NCBI GenBank assembly: GCA_023653785.1
Contig: JAMKCH010012450.1
Coordinates: 1-64,000, forward strand
Source of the DNA: Ophioderma brevispina
Taxonomy: Eukaryota > Echinodermata > Ophiuroidea > Amphilepidida > Ophiodermatidae
DNA length: 64,000 nucleotides
Direction: 5' to 3'
A program made the position numbers and the translations under genes. This document shows, in pieces, positions 1-13,500 of the stretch; position 1 is the stretch's first letter, and every line of letters starts with the position of its first letter. Under the pieces are notes generated by a model, which was given only the letters and a program-made list of their open reading frames with translations, was not told where the DNA came from and ran no database searches.

Positions 1-1974
1 ACATTGTCTGATTCTTTTGAATGGTAGTATTACATCAGCTGCATATTCTGTTAGTATCTGGAACTGTTTGGCTTACGTTGTAGAATTTACTCACATTGTG
101 GAATGTGAGTAAAATTGGTAACTATGTGCTGCATAAGAATCTAGCATCTTGGCTCCTTTTTAGTAGTGTTCTATCTCTCCCTCTACCTCTGCTCTAATAT
201 AGTCTCTGTTATTCTATTATACGCGTGCGCATTACGCAGTGCTCCATCGGGAACAGATTACCAGTTTGTACATAGAAATTCGCCTTTTACTTATATACTC
301 TTTCAACTCTCCATATCCATTCTTTCTATCTCTATGCCAGTCTGTTCTACGCGTGCGTATTACGTACAACCGCATTAATTATTTTTTACAAGCTCCTTGA
401 AGTCTGTCGTAAGAAAAGGAAAAAATTTTCTGGTTTCCATATCGTTTACGTGTACGACTACCGCCCAGGGTACTCCATAAATATTTCAGTTTCAGTCTAA
501 GTTTAATATTAGAGGTGATCAAATAAACACGTTTTCAAATCTCCATTTTAAACGAGTGGATCTATGTGCCATTTCTGCTAAAAATTAAACCTGACATAAC
601 AAGTATTTTGATCTCAATACTTTTTTGACCTCGTTCCTTGATTTTAAATTTTGCATGTGAAATAGATGGTGGAGTTTTTTGGAACATTTTTAAAAATGAC
701 TTCGAAAAACGAGGTTATCCTCACTATTTTTGTCAGAAACGCACACCACACAGATGCCTTTTGTATGGTCTACAATAATCGCAACGGACAATTATAATAA
801 TTTGCGAAGGCTTCAATTTTACAGAAATGTTATTCAGTAGGAACGCCAACGACGCCCATGACCGTTTAAAAGTAGGTTGTCAATTTTTAAGTGTTGGGAC
901 TTGGTGAGCGGCATAATCACTCGTCGGTACGGGAAACGACTTTGTTCCGCGGTTTGCATTAGCAATCTTTATATTAATGGCAAAAGAGTGAATTTGTATT
1001 CATTAAATATGAATTTCATAAATCAGGTAATCATATTCAAGGTACATTGAATGAATAATCCACTTTTTGATACAGCAATTGTGAGAGTTTTGTGTTGTAG
1101 TATAACTGAAATAGAAGTTATAGAAAAAGGTACAAATATCTAGAACAATAGCTTCCACCTAAAGTTGAAAACTACATCTATCAGTTTCGTGAGTATCACA
1201 GAAACCATGTCTCATTTACCAACATAATCTGTTTTGTCTTATACATAGATATTCCAATGAAAATATTTCCACTCTTTGTCTCTTTCACACACTTATATTG
1301 AAGATGGAATGACGCTATCAGTAAAAATTACACTGAGTAACTTTTTGTTCACATCGGGAAAGGTTACACAAAACCACATAATTCACTGTCTGCCTTTTAA
1401 AAATTGTGAGTATGGTGTTCGTAAACTTTATTGATCCAGTATCTTCAACATGTTGACTTATAAAAACGATCATTTGTAGAATATACATAGTCCAATTTAA
1501 GAATTATTCGACAGTGTATTGGAATAATAGGTCCTCTCCTGTGTTAATGTCGCTGGATAACGTTGTTCACACCATATGTTTCATAGAGATACTTCAGTAT
1601 CAAAACCCCTTCATACACTGATATGTTATTCATTGTTATGTTACTTGTATTTTATTCTTTAAGTCATTAAGCAAACTAAATACCACTATGAAAGGTAGTT
1701 TACCCATACAATCGTTCCCAATCATGACGAATCTCATCTCATCTATTGATTTCTAACATCCTAATCTAATTTGAAAGAGAAGTGGTTATGAAGCATTCTA
1801 ATGTTGTACATATATTATATTGCTTTCTTTTTTGCTTTAAGTGGAATTTTACATGACATTTTACTAGACGTTTAGGCCCTACAATGGTTAAGAAACAGAA
1901 ACGGTTTCTTACATGTTCGTGGTAATATAACTTGTTCACCAGTTCATATTATTGGAGATTTGTGGGCATTTTGA
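1..1974. other. Gene-free AT-rich stretch
   Basis: I see no exon, RNA gene or clear element. Two loosely similar pyrimidine-rich segments near 165-230 and 300-365 each end in an ACGCGTGCG core followed by ATTACG, giving a weak direct repeat. The short open frame at 166-378 lies across these segments and looks like chance. Confidence 0.6.
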
Positions 1975-2200
1975 CCAGTGGCGGCGCCAGACCTCTTTTT
2001 CTGGGGACGGGGGGAATGTGAAATCTGGGGGGAGTGAAATTCTGGGGAAATATTGAAAATTTGACATTTTTTAACCAAATGGTGCCCCAAAGCGCTGATT
2101 TTGGCCCCAAATCGCGATTTGTCAAAATCTTTCATTTCTTCGGCGGGGGGGGGGGGGGGGGCAAGAAAAACCTTTAGGGGCAGACTGTTTTTCTTTTTAT
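1975..2200. repeat. Interspersed repeat with a long G run
   Basis: The segment begins with a GC-rich GGCGGCGCCAG core, continues with several runs of G, and ends in a pure G tract of about 19 bases near 2143-2161. Similar G- or C-run-bearing segments occur at 12950-12990, 13495-13545, 34030-34290, 40440-40640, 40780-40900, 60035-60075 and 62570-62770, so this looks like one or more dispersed families with a homopolymer core. No transposase is visible and the family is not identified. Confidence 0.5.
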
Positions 2201-5200
2201 CCATTTTATGTCAGAATGTCTAATGATACATCTCAGACGACAAGAGTATTTTAGGTATTTAGAGTATTGTTAATGCATACAATGATTATAAATATGATTT
2301 TTATATAGGTTAGTTTGAAGGAAATACCACGTGTATTTCCGGCATAAGTTAATGACGATCCTTATTATTTTGCCTCGTGTAAAATCCATAATATCCTTAA
2401 AAATCACATTTTATGTAGCTATAACACTTTCTAAGACATTGTTTCAGTATCCGACAGCACTTATGTCATTTTATTGAACACGTTAATTTACTAAAAAGAG
2501 GGATAATTTGGTTAACTTTACGGCGAAATGACGTAAATAAAAAGGAGTGTCTTTAACATTACCCTAATGTTGATTATCTCTATTTTGTGAGATTTTACTC
2601 AATTACTTAGACTATTCATAATCATTTTAAACTTTACGAATGAAGCACATCAACCCACATTCACTATACTAAGGCTTTATTTAACATTTTAGCTTTTGAT
2701 TCTCTCTCACATTAAAGCAAAACCACAATTTTTTGGCCCATGCAGCGCCATTGCAGCATATAGTGGCGACAACTTGGCATAAAAAACACGTGGCGGACTG
2801 CCAAAGTGTTTTTTTTTATTCCCAATGAAACTTCATTAATATCGTAACTTCGTAAAAAAGGAACGAATTTTGACACAGTATTTAGCCAATTCCTACGAAT
2901 TATATATTTTGGTTTCAAGTGTGATACACACACTTAAAATGCCAGCAAATCACGCCCCTGCTTTAATACTTTTCTTTTCTCTCTTCCATAACCTTGTCTC
3001 CCTTTTTTACCATTATGATTCTCATTATCAACATTCAATATGAAAGGATAACAAAATTACAGAGGGAAAAACAATGCTCATATAATCACATTTTTTGCGT
3101 TCCTGTTTTTAATGCGCGTGTCCTATATGTCAGTTTGCCCATGCTACACTTGTAGCGATTTTACGCACCTCAATATCTGTCGTTGTATTTTTAGACTACT
3201 GAAAAGACCGTTATTTTCGAAAATACAGAAAAAGTAGTTCGGTTACCCCTACTTATTCTTCAGTAATCGACAGAACTTGTTAGTGCGCAACTTTTTAAAA
3301 TTTGGATAAAAGTTATCGAACCGATTCTTTTTTAATATTCACAAAGTCCATGAAAAATGATTTTCCATAGACGTGTGTACAAGTTTTTGGAAAAAAATAG
3401 GTGTTTTTAATGGATTGTTTCCTCAAAAAAGAGTTCGGTGACCCCACATTTCATTTCTGCTATTTGATGTACATCGATTAAAGTTCATTTATACGAAAAC
3501 TTAACAAATATATCGACCGGATTCTATCGGGACCAATCACCTAAATGCATACTTGAAATTATATTAAAAAGTCGACAATTGCCGATTGTTCAACCAAATA
3601 TTTTTATACAAGTTAACCTCATTAGTCAATTTCATTAACTGTGAAACCGATTACTTGAAATGTTTGGTGTACAAAATCATTGTTCCTAAAACCTTTGTCT
3701 TTAAGTGTTCTCTCATTCATACTTCATACATTTTAATCAATGTATTGATTAAATATCAGAGAACAATTTTACCCGTGTAAACTTAAATTAGAGCATTTTG
3801 AGAACTTGACCCATGTACAGGCTGATTTTGTGACCTCGACCCCCACCATCTTTTGCTATGTTCTTGGTAAGGAAACAATTGTGAAGACACACGGGACTGA
3901 ATTCTTTTGTCCTTGAATTAGACGGAGATTTGAGCTTAGACATAGATTGGAAGCGTTTCAAATTTTTGGACAACGTAGACCTATTTCCCCTAATTCTTTT
4001 TTCACAGATTTGAACCGGCAGCAATGGAAATATGGAATACTAACCCTACACTGACATCATCAAACATGTACGTTTTCAGGCTGCATAAACTCTCTGCGGC
4101 TCCTCCGTATATAGACCAGTTAAAATCCTACGTCATTCTTTTGATGCCTAGGAATCCATTCCTGCGAATCGTTAGGCCCATAGTACTTAGAACTCTAAAT
4201 CAAAACCATGTTGTCCAATGTGTAACAGTAGGCCGACCTATTCAAGATACAGGCCTGACTAACATGTTACAAACATTGCTGTTAAATGGTCATATGTAGT
4301 CTATACGTATTTTTTTGCTTTTGAGTGTGGACTATATTTTATTGCGTGAGGACATTTGATTTCAGCATAGTTTATTGCCATTTTTGTTAAAGAATGGGTT
4401 GCCCGTTTTGTTTGCAGCAATAACATTTTTAGTCAAATAGCATATTGGTTACTGTAGAACCAATTTCACGAACAATATTTCACACCTGCAATTTTCACAA
4501 TAAATTGAACAAACGATAAGTACAGACATAAAACGTGGGGGAGCGAATATTTGAGTAAAAATACAAGGTGTTCCAGAATAATGATAAGAAGGGTTGCTAT
4601 GCTGATAGCAGTGGTGGGATCGAGGCTGACAATCAGATTGCTCCAGAAAACGGAGCTTTTAGGTTTAGTTTGCCCAAATCAATATTACTTTACTATTTTA
4701 CTGTGGTAAATAAAATTAATATTATCCATCTTTCTTATTAAATCGACAAGTAAACGATATAGGTATGACTCCGGCACCTTTTTAACGTTTAATACTAATG
4801 CCTATAGATAGTGTGACTGGCCGCGAATAGGAAGTTACGTATCCGGAGTAACTCAATGGGATATCAACTAGTAGTAATGTCAATAATAATAGGTATTGAA
4901 TACTTGCCAAAAATACAAAGACAAATAAAGAAGTAATCCTGGAAAAATGAATGGGCTGAAAAATACCCAAGCTCTTAAGTGCACACTTTTCCTATTAAGA
5001 CAACATTGATGGCAGGACATAATGCAAAAAATACATGAAAATAGCAGCAAAGGGTATTTAAAAAAATGCTAGAATTAAATAAAAAACAATAAATAAATAT
5101 TCATTAGAAGAATTAATCACATACAAAAAATACTTCATCTTGTGGTTGCACGCAGAACTCAATTTGTGAAGTAAAAGTAAAATCTTTACGAACCAGTCCT

Positions 5201-8200
5201 GAAGTCCCACATTTTGAGCCAATGCAATGTTGACGGAATCTTGTTCCACAGTCGAGGAAGGGAGACAAACATAGAATTAGAGAGAAAGAGTTACTTCAGC
5301 AATTCTGGTAAAATCTTGAATATCCAAAGATACGAGGATTGAAAGAGATGAAAGAACTGGGCCCTTATCATTAAGAATTGTGGTACAAAAAACCAACCTC
5401 TATCCTAAAACATACTCAAGTCTCACTAAGCCAAGTCACGAAGCCGTTCTGAATAAGGAGGGACTAGTATCAGATTTATGTGATTCCGCTAGAATTGGAT
5501 TGTGTGTTTAAATAAATATAAATGACACTCCGCGAGGAGCGTGAATGCTGTATTTATTAGTGGAAATGTTACAAAAGTGGATTAAAGGTCGATATAGTTG
5601 CTTTACTTTCTGGTGAGTAATGACTAACATGTAAAATACTTTCATCTTTCAAAGATACTTCCTCTAATAAAATAAATGCCAGAATTACGTTGAACTACGC
5701 TATCTCTGTGCACAGTTTTTCAATTTAAAGGGATTTATTTGTATGATATATCGGCACATCTATAATGAAATATCCCCTAAATATGACGTAACCAGATGGT
5801 TTGCATGGTATTGGAGTATTCCTTGCGAAGAAAACACCATTAAACTTCGAAGCAGTAACGATTTAAGGAAGCCGCCACGTTTATTATTTACGCTATCCTT
5901 TTGCCACAAGCCATGTTTAGTCTTTCACACAATTGAAGATGATCGGTGGTTAGGCAAATTCATGGCCTGTATGAAGGACTATCGCGTTTACTTTTAACAT
6001 TGAAATTAAAACACAGCTTTAATTTAACGTTTTCCCCCTTTTACAATATATAATTGTCTTAAATCATACAATTTGTGCCTAATTTTTTAAATGAGCCTGG
6101 GATTCTTGCGAATATAGTTTTTAAAATAAACTTGAAACTCGAAAATCTACAATCGAAGCGCTACTGCGGTAACATTGAAAAGTCCGTAGAACACTGATCT
6201 CTATACATTGATGAAAACTGGGCTTCGTACTTGAAGGCACTGAGGGCCATATTGGTACCGGTAATCCAAAAAGAGCCAGCCGGTTGTTACGAGCGTCATT
6301 TATACAAATTGTTCCCATTGAAATGTGATAAGCGACATAACCAACTACAGAATCAAGCCAATTCAGTGAGCTATTGTATTTTCGCTTATGGTATTCATGT
6401 CTCTAAACGACACCCGGATTACCACTTCTGTTAAACAGGTGTCTCTGGAAATGCTTATCGTGTTCGTAACCAAGATGCCCGCCCGTAGCTGGGGCTCCAT
6501 CGAATATAATAACTTTGTGTAGCCAATCCATGTATTGTATAAGATCAGTGGTTACTGTGTGACTGCGATAAAACTATAAATATTACGCGACCCCTTTTCA
6601 AATGTCCCGTTTTCATGGATTGTTATGTTTAGGCCAACTATAACCTTTGGTCATCACAAATGATATCTAAAACACCCCTCTTAACCTTTTCTCATATCAC
6701 TGAGGTTTTAAAACGTGTAGTTTTTTGCAATAACAAAATTCTAAACGAATTCGCTCTATCCTTTTGGGCTCAACAAGTTCACAGGATGAGCTGTGACAAC
6801 TTGCACGTGATATATGCGCGTATGGGTATATTTTTCGCTGGGCTCTGTTTCGGTATGGCATCGGCGTTGTAAATATACGACAGTGACAGAAACAGGTTAA
6901 GCTTCCATGATTACTGTACAGTTGTGTACATTTGTCGAATAAATCTGGATTTTGTTCGCAAGGAATCCCCAATGGCCATGAACCATCTGGTACGTTTTAT
7001 TTAGGGATATTTCATTATATATGTGCCCGATATATTCATACCTATAGACCGTATTCAATAGCCAGCCAGTTGGTGGACTAGATAGACGCTTCCATACTAC
7101 AATACTTCACCTGTCATGATCCCCTGTGCAATCGCTACATGGATCGATTACAGCTTTTAATGTATTTTGATTCCTGGAACTTATGCATCTTGTCCACCAA
7201 CATGTCTGGTGCTGACGTCATATTTAATACGTCATTAAAATCCCTTTAACACACGTACAGTAATTAAGGTTAATATTCTCGCAATTCACAACTATGCGGC
7301 TAATGTGTATTATCGCTGTGATAGGCACGCTATTTCGTGGATTATTGCCCACTATGAAACAATAATCTGTACATAATGGTATCTAAGAATATATTGTCAT
7401 GTTCACGCGTAGTTACGGTAAATAAACCACGATAAAAAATATCTTCACAATTTTTGCTACTCAGCTGATTGAAACTCCTCCAATAATGCAGAAAAATCCT
7501 GACCTGGAAAGTTTGTCAATACGGCTATTTAATCTACTGGATAACGTTGTTCACTATAACGCTGATCACAATTTCTTTCCTCTAATTTTGGAGTACAACA
7601 CCAAGTTTATAGAAGAAAATCGGAATGTTCAATACTATTAGTGGCAATGGCAGTAGACCTATTGCAACTAGTGGCGAAGTGAATGGGATGTATACTTCCG
7701 GAGAAACACTGATACGGTTGTTGCACAAGGTTAAAACGGTCGTCAAAAACGAACTTCAATATTTTCTAAACCAAAATCACAAATGAAGTATTTAGGCTTT
7801 CCTAAGTGGAGACAAATTCCATACTAGGGTATGATTGCTAGATGATTTTTCATAGTTAATTGAATAATTATATTTTAAGCTCAAGAAAGACTCTTGCTGC
7901 GCGGATAACGTAGATTAACTCATTTTTCGTGGAAAGTTTGTTATAGATAATGACAAGATTTTTTAGTGACTAGTTTGGTACATCTATTTCTTTCTTGAAT
8001 AGCTAAAACAAAAAAAATAACATATTTTTTCTAAAGAAATAACTAGTCTAAAAGTTACCACCCTCAGCTGTGAAACGTGATTTTTGCGTTTTTTGGACCT
8101 ATCCGTAAATCTTTTAAACTTGATCAATGTCGCAACGTATAGGCAAAGTATGGTGTTCGAGTAGAATCGTCTGAGTTGTAAAATCAAAATCACAAAGAAA

Positions 8201-10047
8201 GCGAACATAATACTTGTAGTAAATTTTCAAAGGAGAGAGAAGAAAAGAGCTCGCTCAAATATGTAAAAATGCTATTGGCACCGAAAATTGTAGAAGTTGT
8301 TTATAAATATTCAATTTTCAATCGGCTTTCTCCGTCGTCGATAAGGCAAATCTAGTTCATAATCAAGCTGTCAAATTCCAGCACTTTGTAATGTTTACAT
8401 TTTAGGTACTGTGATGTACGTATAACAAATTAACACTCTTATTTTGGTTTATATCATTCTAAATGGTATAATTTTATTTCTTCGTAGGATTTGTCGGCGG
8501 TGGTGTCCTCATTTGGTTTAGAAGCTTTGTGTTAAAAAACCATTATCCAAATTGACCGTAATGGTGGTCAGCGGTGTGGAATTCGGAACTCTAGTCTGCG
8601 TGTGCCATATTGGGATTCCCTATGATGTTATTACAGCCGGGATGACAGCGCGTGTTATTATTCACTGGCAGCTTTTCATATGTTAATTCTGTTCTTAGTT
8701 AAAAAAAAATTGCATATAGTTCGGTTAAGTTAACTTTTAAAAATATTTGGTAATACAAGTTTATTGTTGTTCTTTAAAGTAGTGACTTCATGGCAAAAAA
8801 ACCACAAGATTCCCACATGGTGTCAACTGATACGCATGAATATGTCTATGGATATGACAATTTATGCGAATGGTCGTCTCACAACCAAAGATTTCAGTTG
8901 AAATTTAGCACAAGCTAAAGTAGGTCAAATATGTAACTGCGTGTAGTGATTTTGACGGCGGTGGATTTTCAAAGACCTACATATGAAATCTCTATTGTAC
9001 TTCGTGACTGGGATGTATGTCCAAAGTAGAATATTCGTATTTCGCTTTCAACGTCGTGCTTTTTTTTATCTTACGGGGTTCATAAGTAGGAGTGCATTTG
9101 TGCTTATAATCAACATATGTATCTTTTACATGACCAGTTAATGCAGTGTGTCCCTACATCAACACAAGCTGGGGCGCACGCAAAAACATGGACTCACGCT
9201 TGACTTGTTAATTACACGGAAAACGATATCAAGATCCTTAATAAGATATAGTCTGAATTTGACCATCTGAAACATATTGGTAGTAAAGTTATAAAAAAGA
9301 GTAGATAAAATTAAAAAGAGGGAAACAGAAAGAGGGAAACGGAACCACACAAGAGCGAGAATGAAGAAAAAAGAGAAAGAAAGGAGTTTTAAAGGGAAAT
9401 GATAATGTACTAAGTGTCATCTGAGTTTGACAGCGAAGTCATCTGCCGCCATTTTTTAATTTAAACTCGTTTGACGACCATTGGGTAGTTAATGCCACGT
9501 AAAATCGAATGATCGAGTGCGAGTAAGAGATTTTAGCGGTAAATCACTTTAAAATAAATAGTTATTATTCCTCGGCCAAACTGGTCTCGATCCCTGAACT
9601 TTGCTGCATACCAAGGTATGTATAATAGGTCAAATTTCCCCATATAATGATTCAACCTGTCCAAATCCTGCTCGCTAGGCGATATGTAACTAAACCTGTT
9701 TTATTTCAGCGTACGCTCAGGTGATCGTACGTAGGTACACAAATAATGTCATAGTCGTAATGGATCACAAATATGCTCCAGATTTTCATGCCACATTTTC
9801 AGGGCTCAGCTTTATTATACGGGTGAAGTCCTTGTTCAACCCGAAATTCCTTCATGTGATTTTATTCAGTCAATTCTAGTCTTTACTCAAAAACATCAAT
9901 GAGAATCTACAGACATGCGGTTTTTTTGTTTGTTGGGGGGGTTGTTTTGTTTTATTTATAAAGAAGTTGTGATGTCTGCTTTGAGATAAGAATGCAGAAG
10001 ACTTGATCCAATAGTCTAACTTGAAACATGTGATGTCTTTTTTTCAG
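2201..10047. other. Long gene-poor region upstream of the MFS gene
   Basis: Nothing here matches a protein family I recognise. Open frames of 60-91 codons (for example 3788-4024 minus, 4024-4299 plus, 5743-5997 plus, 6697-6972 minus) have no domain, no convincing splice context and random-looking composition. The stretch may contain upstream non-coding exons or promoter elements of the MFS gene, whose first visible exon starts at an acceptor at 10046-10047, but none can be picked out. Confidence 0.5.
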
Positions 10048-10215
10048 TCACAGGTGTAATTCCGAAGACAAATGTACATCGTATTTGCAGTATCATTCGT
10101 GCACCAACCACCAACACTTCACATTCCACCAGACCTCATCATACAACGACAATGCGTTTCAGCATCAACAGAGAGCTCCTACCAATCCGATTCATCTACT
10201 TCTCACTTCTAGCAG
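10048..10215 (+). CDS. MFS gene exon 1 (5'UTR end plus start codon)
   Basis: The exon is bounded by a pyrimidine-rich acceptor (TTTTTTCAG, ending 10047) and a GT donor at 10216. The start codon chosen is ATG 10152, because the following 21 codons (MRFSINRELLPIRFIYFSLLA) match the N-terminus of MFSD6-type proteins. An earlier ATG in the same exon opens a 5' frame of no family resemblance and would act only as an upstream ORF. The acceptor implies a further upstream non-coding exon. The exon ends in phase 1. Confidence 0.75.
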
Positions 10216-10564
10216 GTTAGAAATATAGTTAAATTCGTGGACTAACATTTTTTTAATGTGTATGTGTGACGTGTGCACTATACATGAGTTTTAATGTCTC
10301 ATCAGCTCTGAGACACACTTCATTGTCTTACATGTTTAATTTTGCCACATATTATGATCAATGTAATATTAAAATCATGGCTCACGAAAAGTGTTGCTTA
10401 TCACTATCACAACGTGATCATTTATTTTTATCTCGAGGCTTGGGAAAATTAGTTTGAGGACGAAGTGGGCCTAAATGCATGAGTCTAGCACAACCTATGA
10501 CTTAGCTGAACTCATATTATCACGCCAAATCACGCGATATATATATATATATATATATATATAT

Positions 10565-10599
<35 letters not shown>

Positions 10600-13500
10600 C
10601 ATATATAAATTTCAAAGTATAGACCTCTGGAAAGGCAACCGTTACTCTGAGTTTCACGGTATACCCTGCACTTACGATCACTGGGTACCGATCTTCAGAC
10701 GGATGATGTCACATGGTCGTGTCTTAACCAAAGAACATGTATGCATATACATGTTATGGTGTCACGACTGAGGCATTTCCAGCACTTGTCTGTACTTTTC
10801 CAAATAGTCGAGAGTGCTCAACCACTACGAGTAGTGGAGCGTAATATAATATCACGTAAAACATATTATTTACAGTTGACTATCTTGGATTAAGAGTGGC
10901 CGATCCCATAACAGGAGAGCGTGAAAAATAAATTCTCAACGTAGAGACCTCTTGGAAGGCAAAACGTTTACTCTGAGTTCCGGTAACCCCACTTACGATC
11001 ACTGGGTACCGATTCTTCAGAATCTTCTTTTTTTTTTTTGTCTAATGGTTTTTTTAATTTCAATTTTCTCTCTCTTCTCTTCTCTTTTAGGAATGTCATG
11101 CTCTGTCCATTCCATATGCCACCCTGTATTCCGCCCATTTGGGACTAACCCCAAGCCAATTTAGGTCTTATATGGGGGCTGGATCCTCTCCTAACATTTC
11201 TTTCTGGCTCCAACTCTGGGGAAGTTTAGCATATAATACAGCAACTAAGACAGATTTTTAATGACATCGCTTCTCTTGCTCTCTGCACTGCTGGCCTGTT
11301 ACCTTTCATTGTTATCATACTCCTTTTAGTCCGGTGGAGACCATATTAAAATGTTGCAGGTAATTGTAGTACAAAATTGACAATGAATTTCCGTGCTAGT
11401 TTGGAATTTCCTCATCCAAGACATGAAAGTTGAATAAAGTGACTCTTCTCTCTGGGCGCAGAGATTGAGAGAGAGTTTTGCTAACATTGTGTTGTAATAA
11501 TCCAGCAGATATATGAATAGTTCATATGTGTGTGATGTTTCAGTAGCATACGTTGTTGTGAAGCTTGTGTGAGAAATTCACCAGATGCAGTTATCTGGGA
11601 GTTTTCTCAGAACCTAATGGTACACTGACATTACCTCTTCTGTAATTTGGACTTGTAAAGCAAGGTTTCCATAAATGAAAACAGAAAAAACTGAAAATGC
11701 TTCAAGATTATCACCTGCTTCATGTGATCTATTAAGTGTTTGAACTCTCAATCATTCAAAATATAGATGGTAAGACCTGGGAATCTTATGTTACTCTTGG
11801 GACTCTGCAATGTTGCTTGTCCTTGTGGCCTCCATTTTCAGTTCTAATCATATGCCCTTTGTAATACCTGTGTTTTGTGATTATGCGTGACAAAACAGGG
11901 GACTTTGGAAGCAACGAATGGGGATCTATTGGCTTGGTGTTTTTGCTCTTTGTTTCAGGTCTTGTTCTAGATAATACTTAATAAGAAGTTTGACTCAGAG
12001 AGGACTCGGTATAATCCAATATTTTACATGTATGTCGGTTTGACTTGTCTTTACATTTTCTTGGTGTTGTCTTTTGAGATTTCCACCACATGAACCTGGA
12101 AAAAATATGAGACAAGGAGGAAGGAGAAAATTGGGACGGAGGCCCGCCTTTTTCTTTTAATCTAAGAAAATTCACGTATGCATTTTTTGTAGTTGTTGCA
12201 GTCATGGGAATAGGTTTTTTGCATAACAGGTGTTTCTGTTTCTGTTTATGGATGAACTCAAGAGTACCTATCTGATTATGGGTTTGTCTCAGACCATGCG
12301 ACTTGTACTGCAATCCCTTGCTTCTTTTATCAGTAAATTATCGAGCGATTAGGTCACAATGGCGTGTTCTGCCTAGCGCTGTCGCTTTTGTGTGAGCCCT
12401 CGGCTCTCACTAGCCCCTAACCCTTGGGTGGTCTTCCATTTCAAATCCTGCATGGATTACATTTGCTTTATTTTGGGCAACGGCAAGCTCGTATGCCGCT
12501 ATTATAGCCCCTAAAGGAATGGTGGCAACATTGCGACTATCATTAATGCATCCCTTTGAATTTGTTGGTAAGATATTTATTTTTATATCGCTCATACATA
12601 CATTCAGGCAGTTCATTGCGTTATTACCGTTTGAAAGATTTACCATCACCTTCTTCTTCCGTGTGATAGTTTTTGCCATCACTACACTGCCCCAAAGTCC
12701 GCATGCCCAAGCAGCGGACTCGCCGATGTTACTATGGTGAACCTAAAACCACGTTTCAGTTGTCACGAAAAACTCAGTGGTGACGGTGGGGGTTGTTCCT
12801 AGGGACCCTCCACATTTGTTTGCTCGCTGGCCGCTTTGCTCGTGGGATTGTTTGCGCCGAAATTTTTTGTAATTGTCTGCTTTTAAATGCCTTCTTTTCA
12901 TACCAAGTAATCGAAAATCGGCCAAGCCGTGAATGGAGGTTAATTAGGGAGGGTTCCGCATGGACCCCCCCCTTGGGCACTAACGTAAGTCATCTGAGAA
13001 TATGTATAAAATCAAAGAACCAACCCAAATTTTTTTTGCTGATATTTGTTCACACTACATATACGTAAACAATTAATTAGTAACGTAAAAATAATTAAAC
13101 CCTTTACATGAATATTAATGTGCTGAAAACCAATTTATTGCGGACGTTGCTAAACCTTTAATGTACAAAAAGTCTATGGGAACATGACGTGTATTTTGCA
13201 ACCACCCCCGTAAAAAATACAGGAGTCCCTAAAACTGCAAGTTTTGTGTAAATATATGTTATTTGGGTCTTCTTATCAACAAAAAATAAGTTTTCAAAAA
13301 GTTTGATGTAAGCGCAAGGCTAATTTGATTTTCCGTCTTTTGGGCCATTTTTGCGTGTTTGAAAAACAATGTTTTTGCCCCCTAATTTGCCGGCCCAAAT
13401 AACAATTTCATTGTTATTGCTGAATTTGGTGTTTGTTCTTATGACTCTCCACATGTGGTATAAATTTCTTCCAAAAATTCCCCCGGGAAGTGTTTTCCTG

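Noticed and set aside
6697..6972. Cysteine-rich 91-codon minus-strand frame that might be a secreted peptide
   Set aside because: There is no signal peptide, cysteine spacing fits no known family, and an overlapping plus-strand frame is equally open.
10475..10771. 98-codon frame in MFS intron 1
   Set aside because: Its centre is the (AT)n microsatellite read as Tyr-Ile repeats.
11978..12313. 111-codon minus-strand frame
   Set aside because: The plus strand of the same stretch carries MFS transmembrane segments; this is a shadow.
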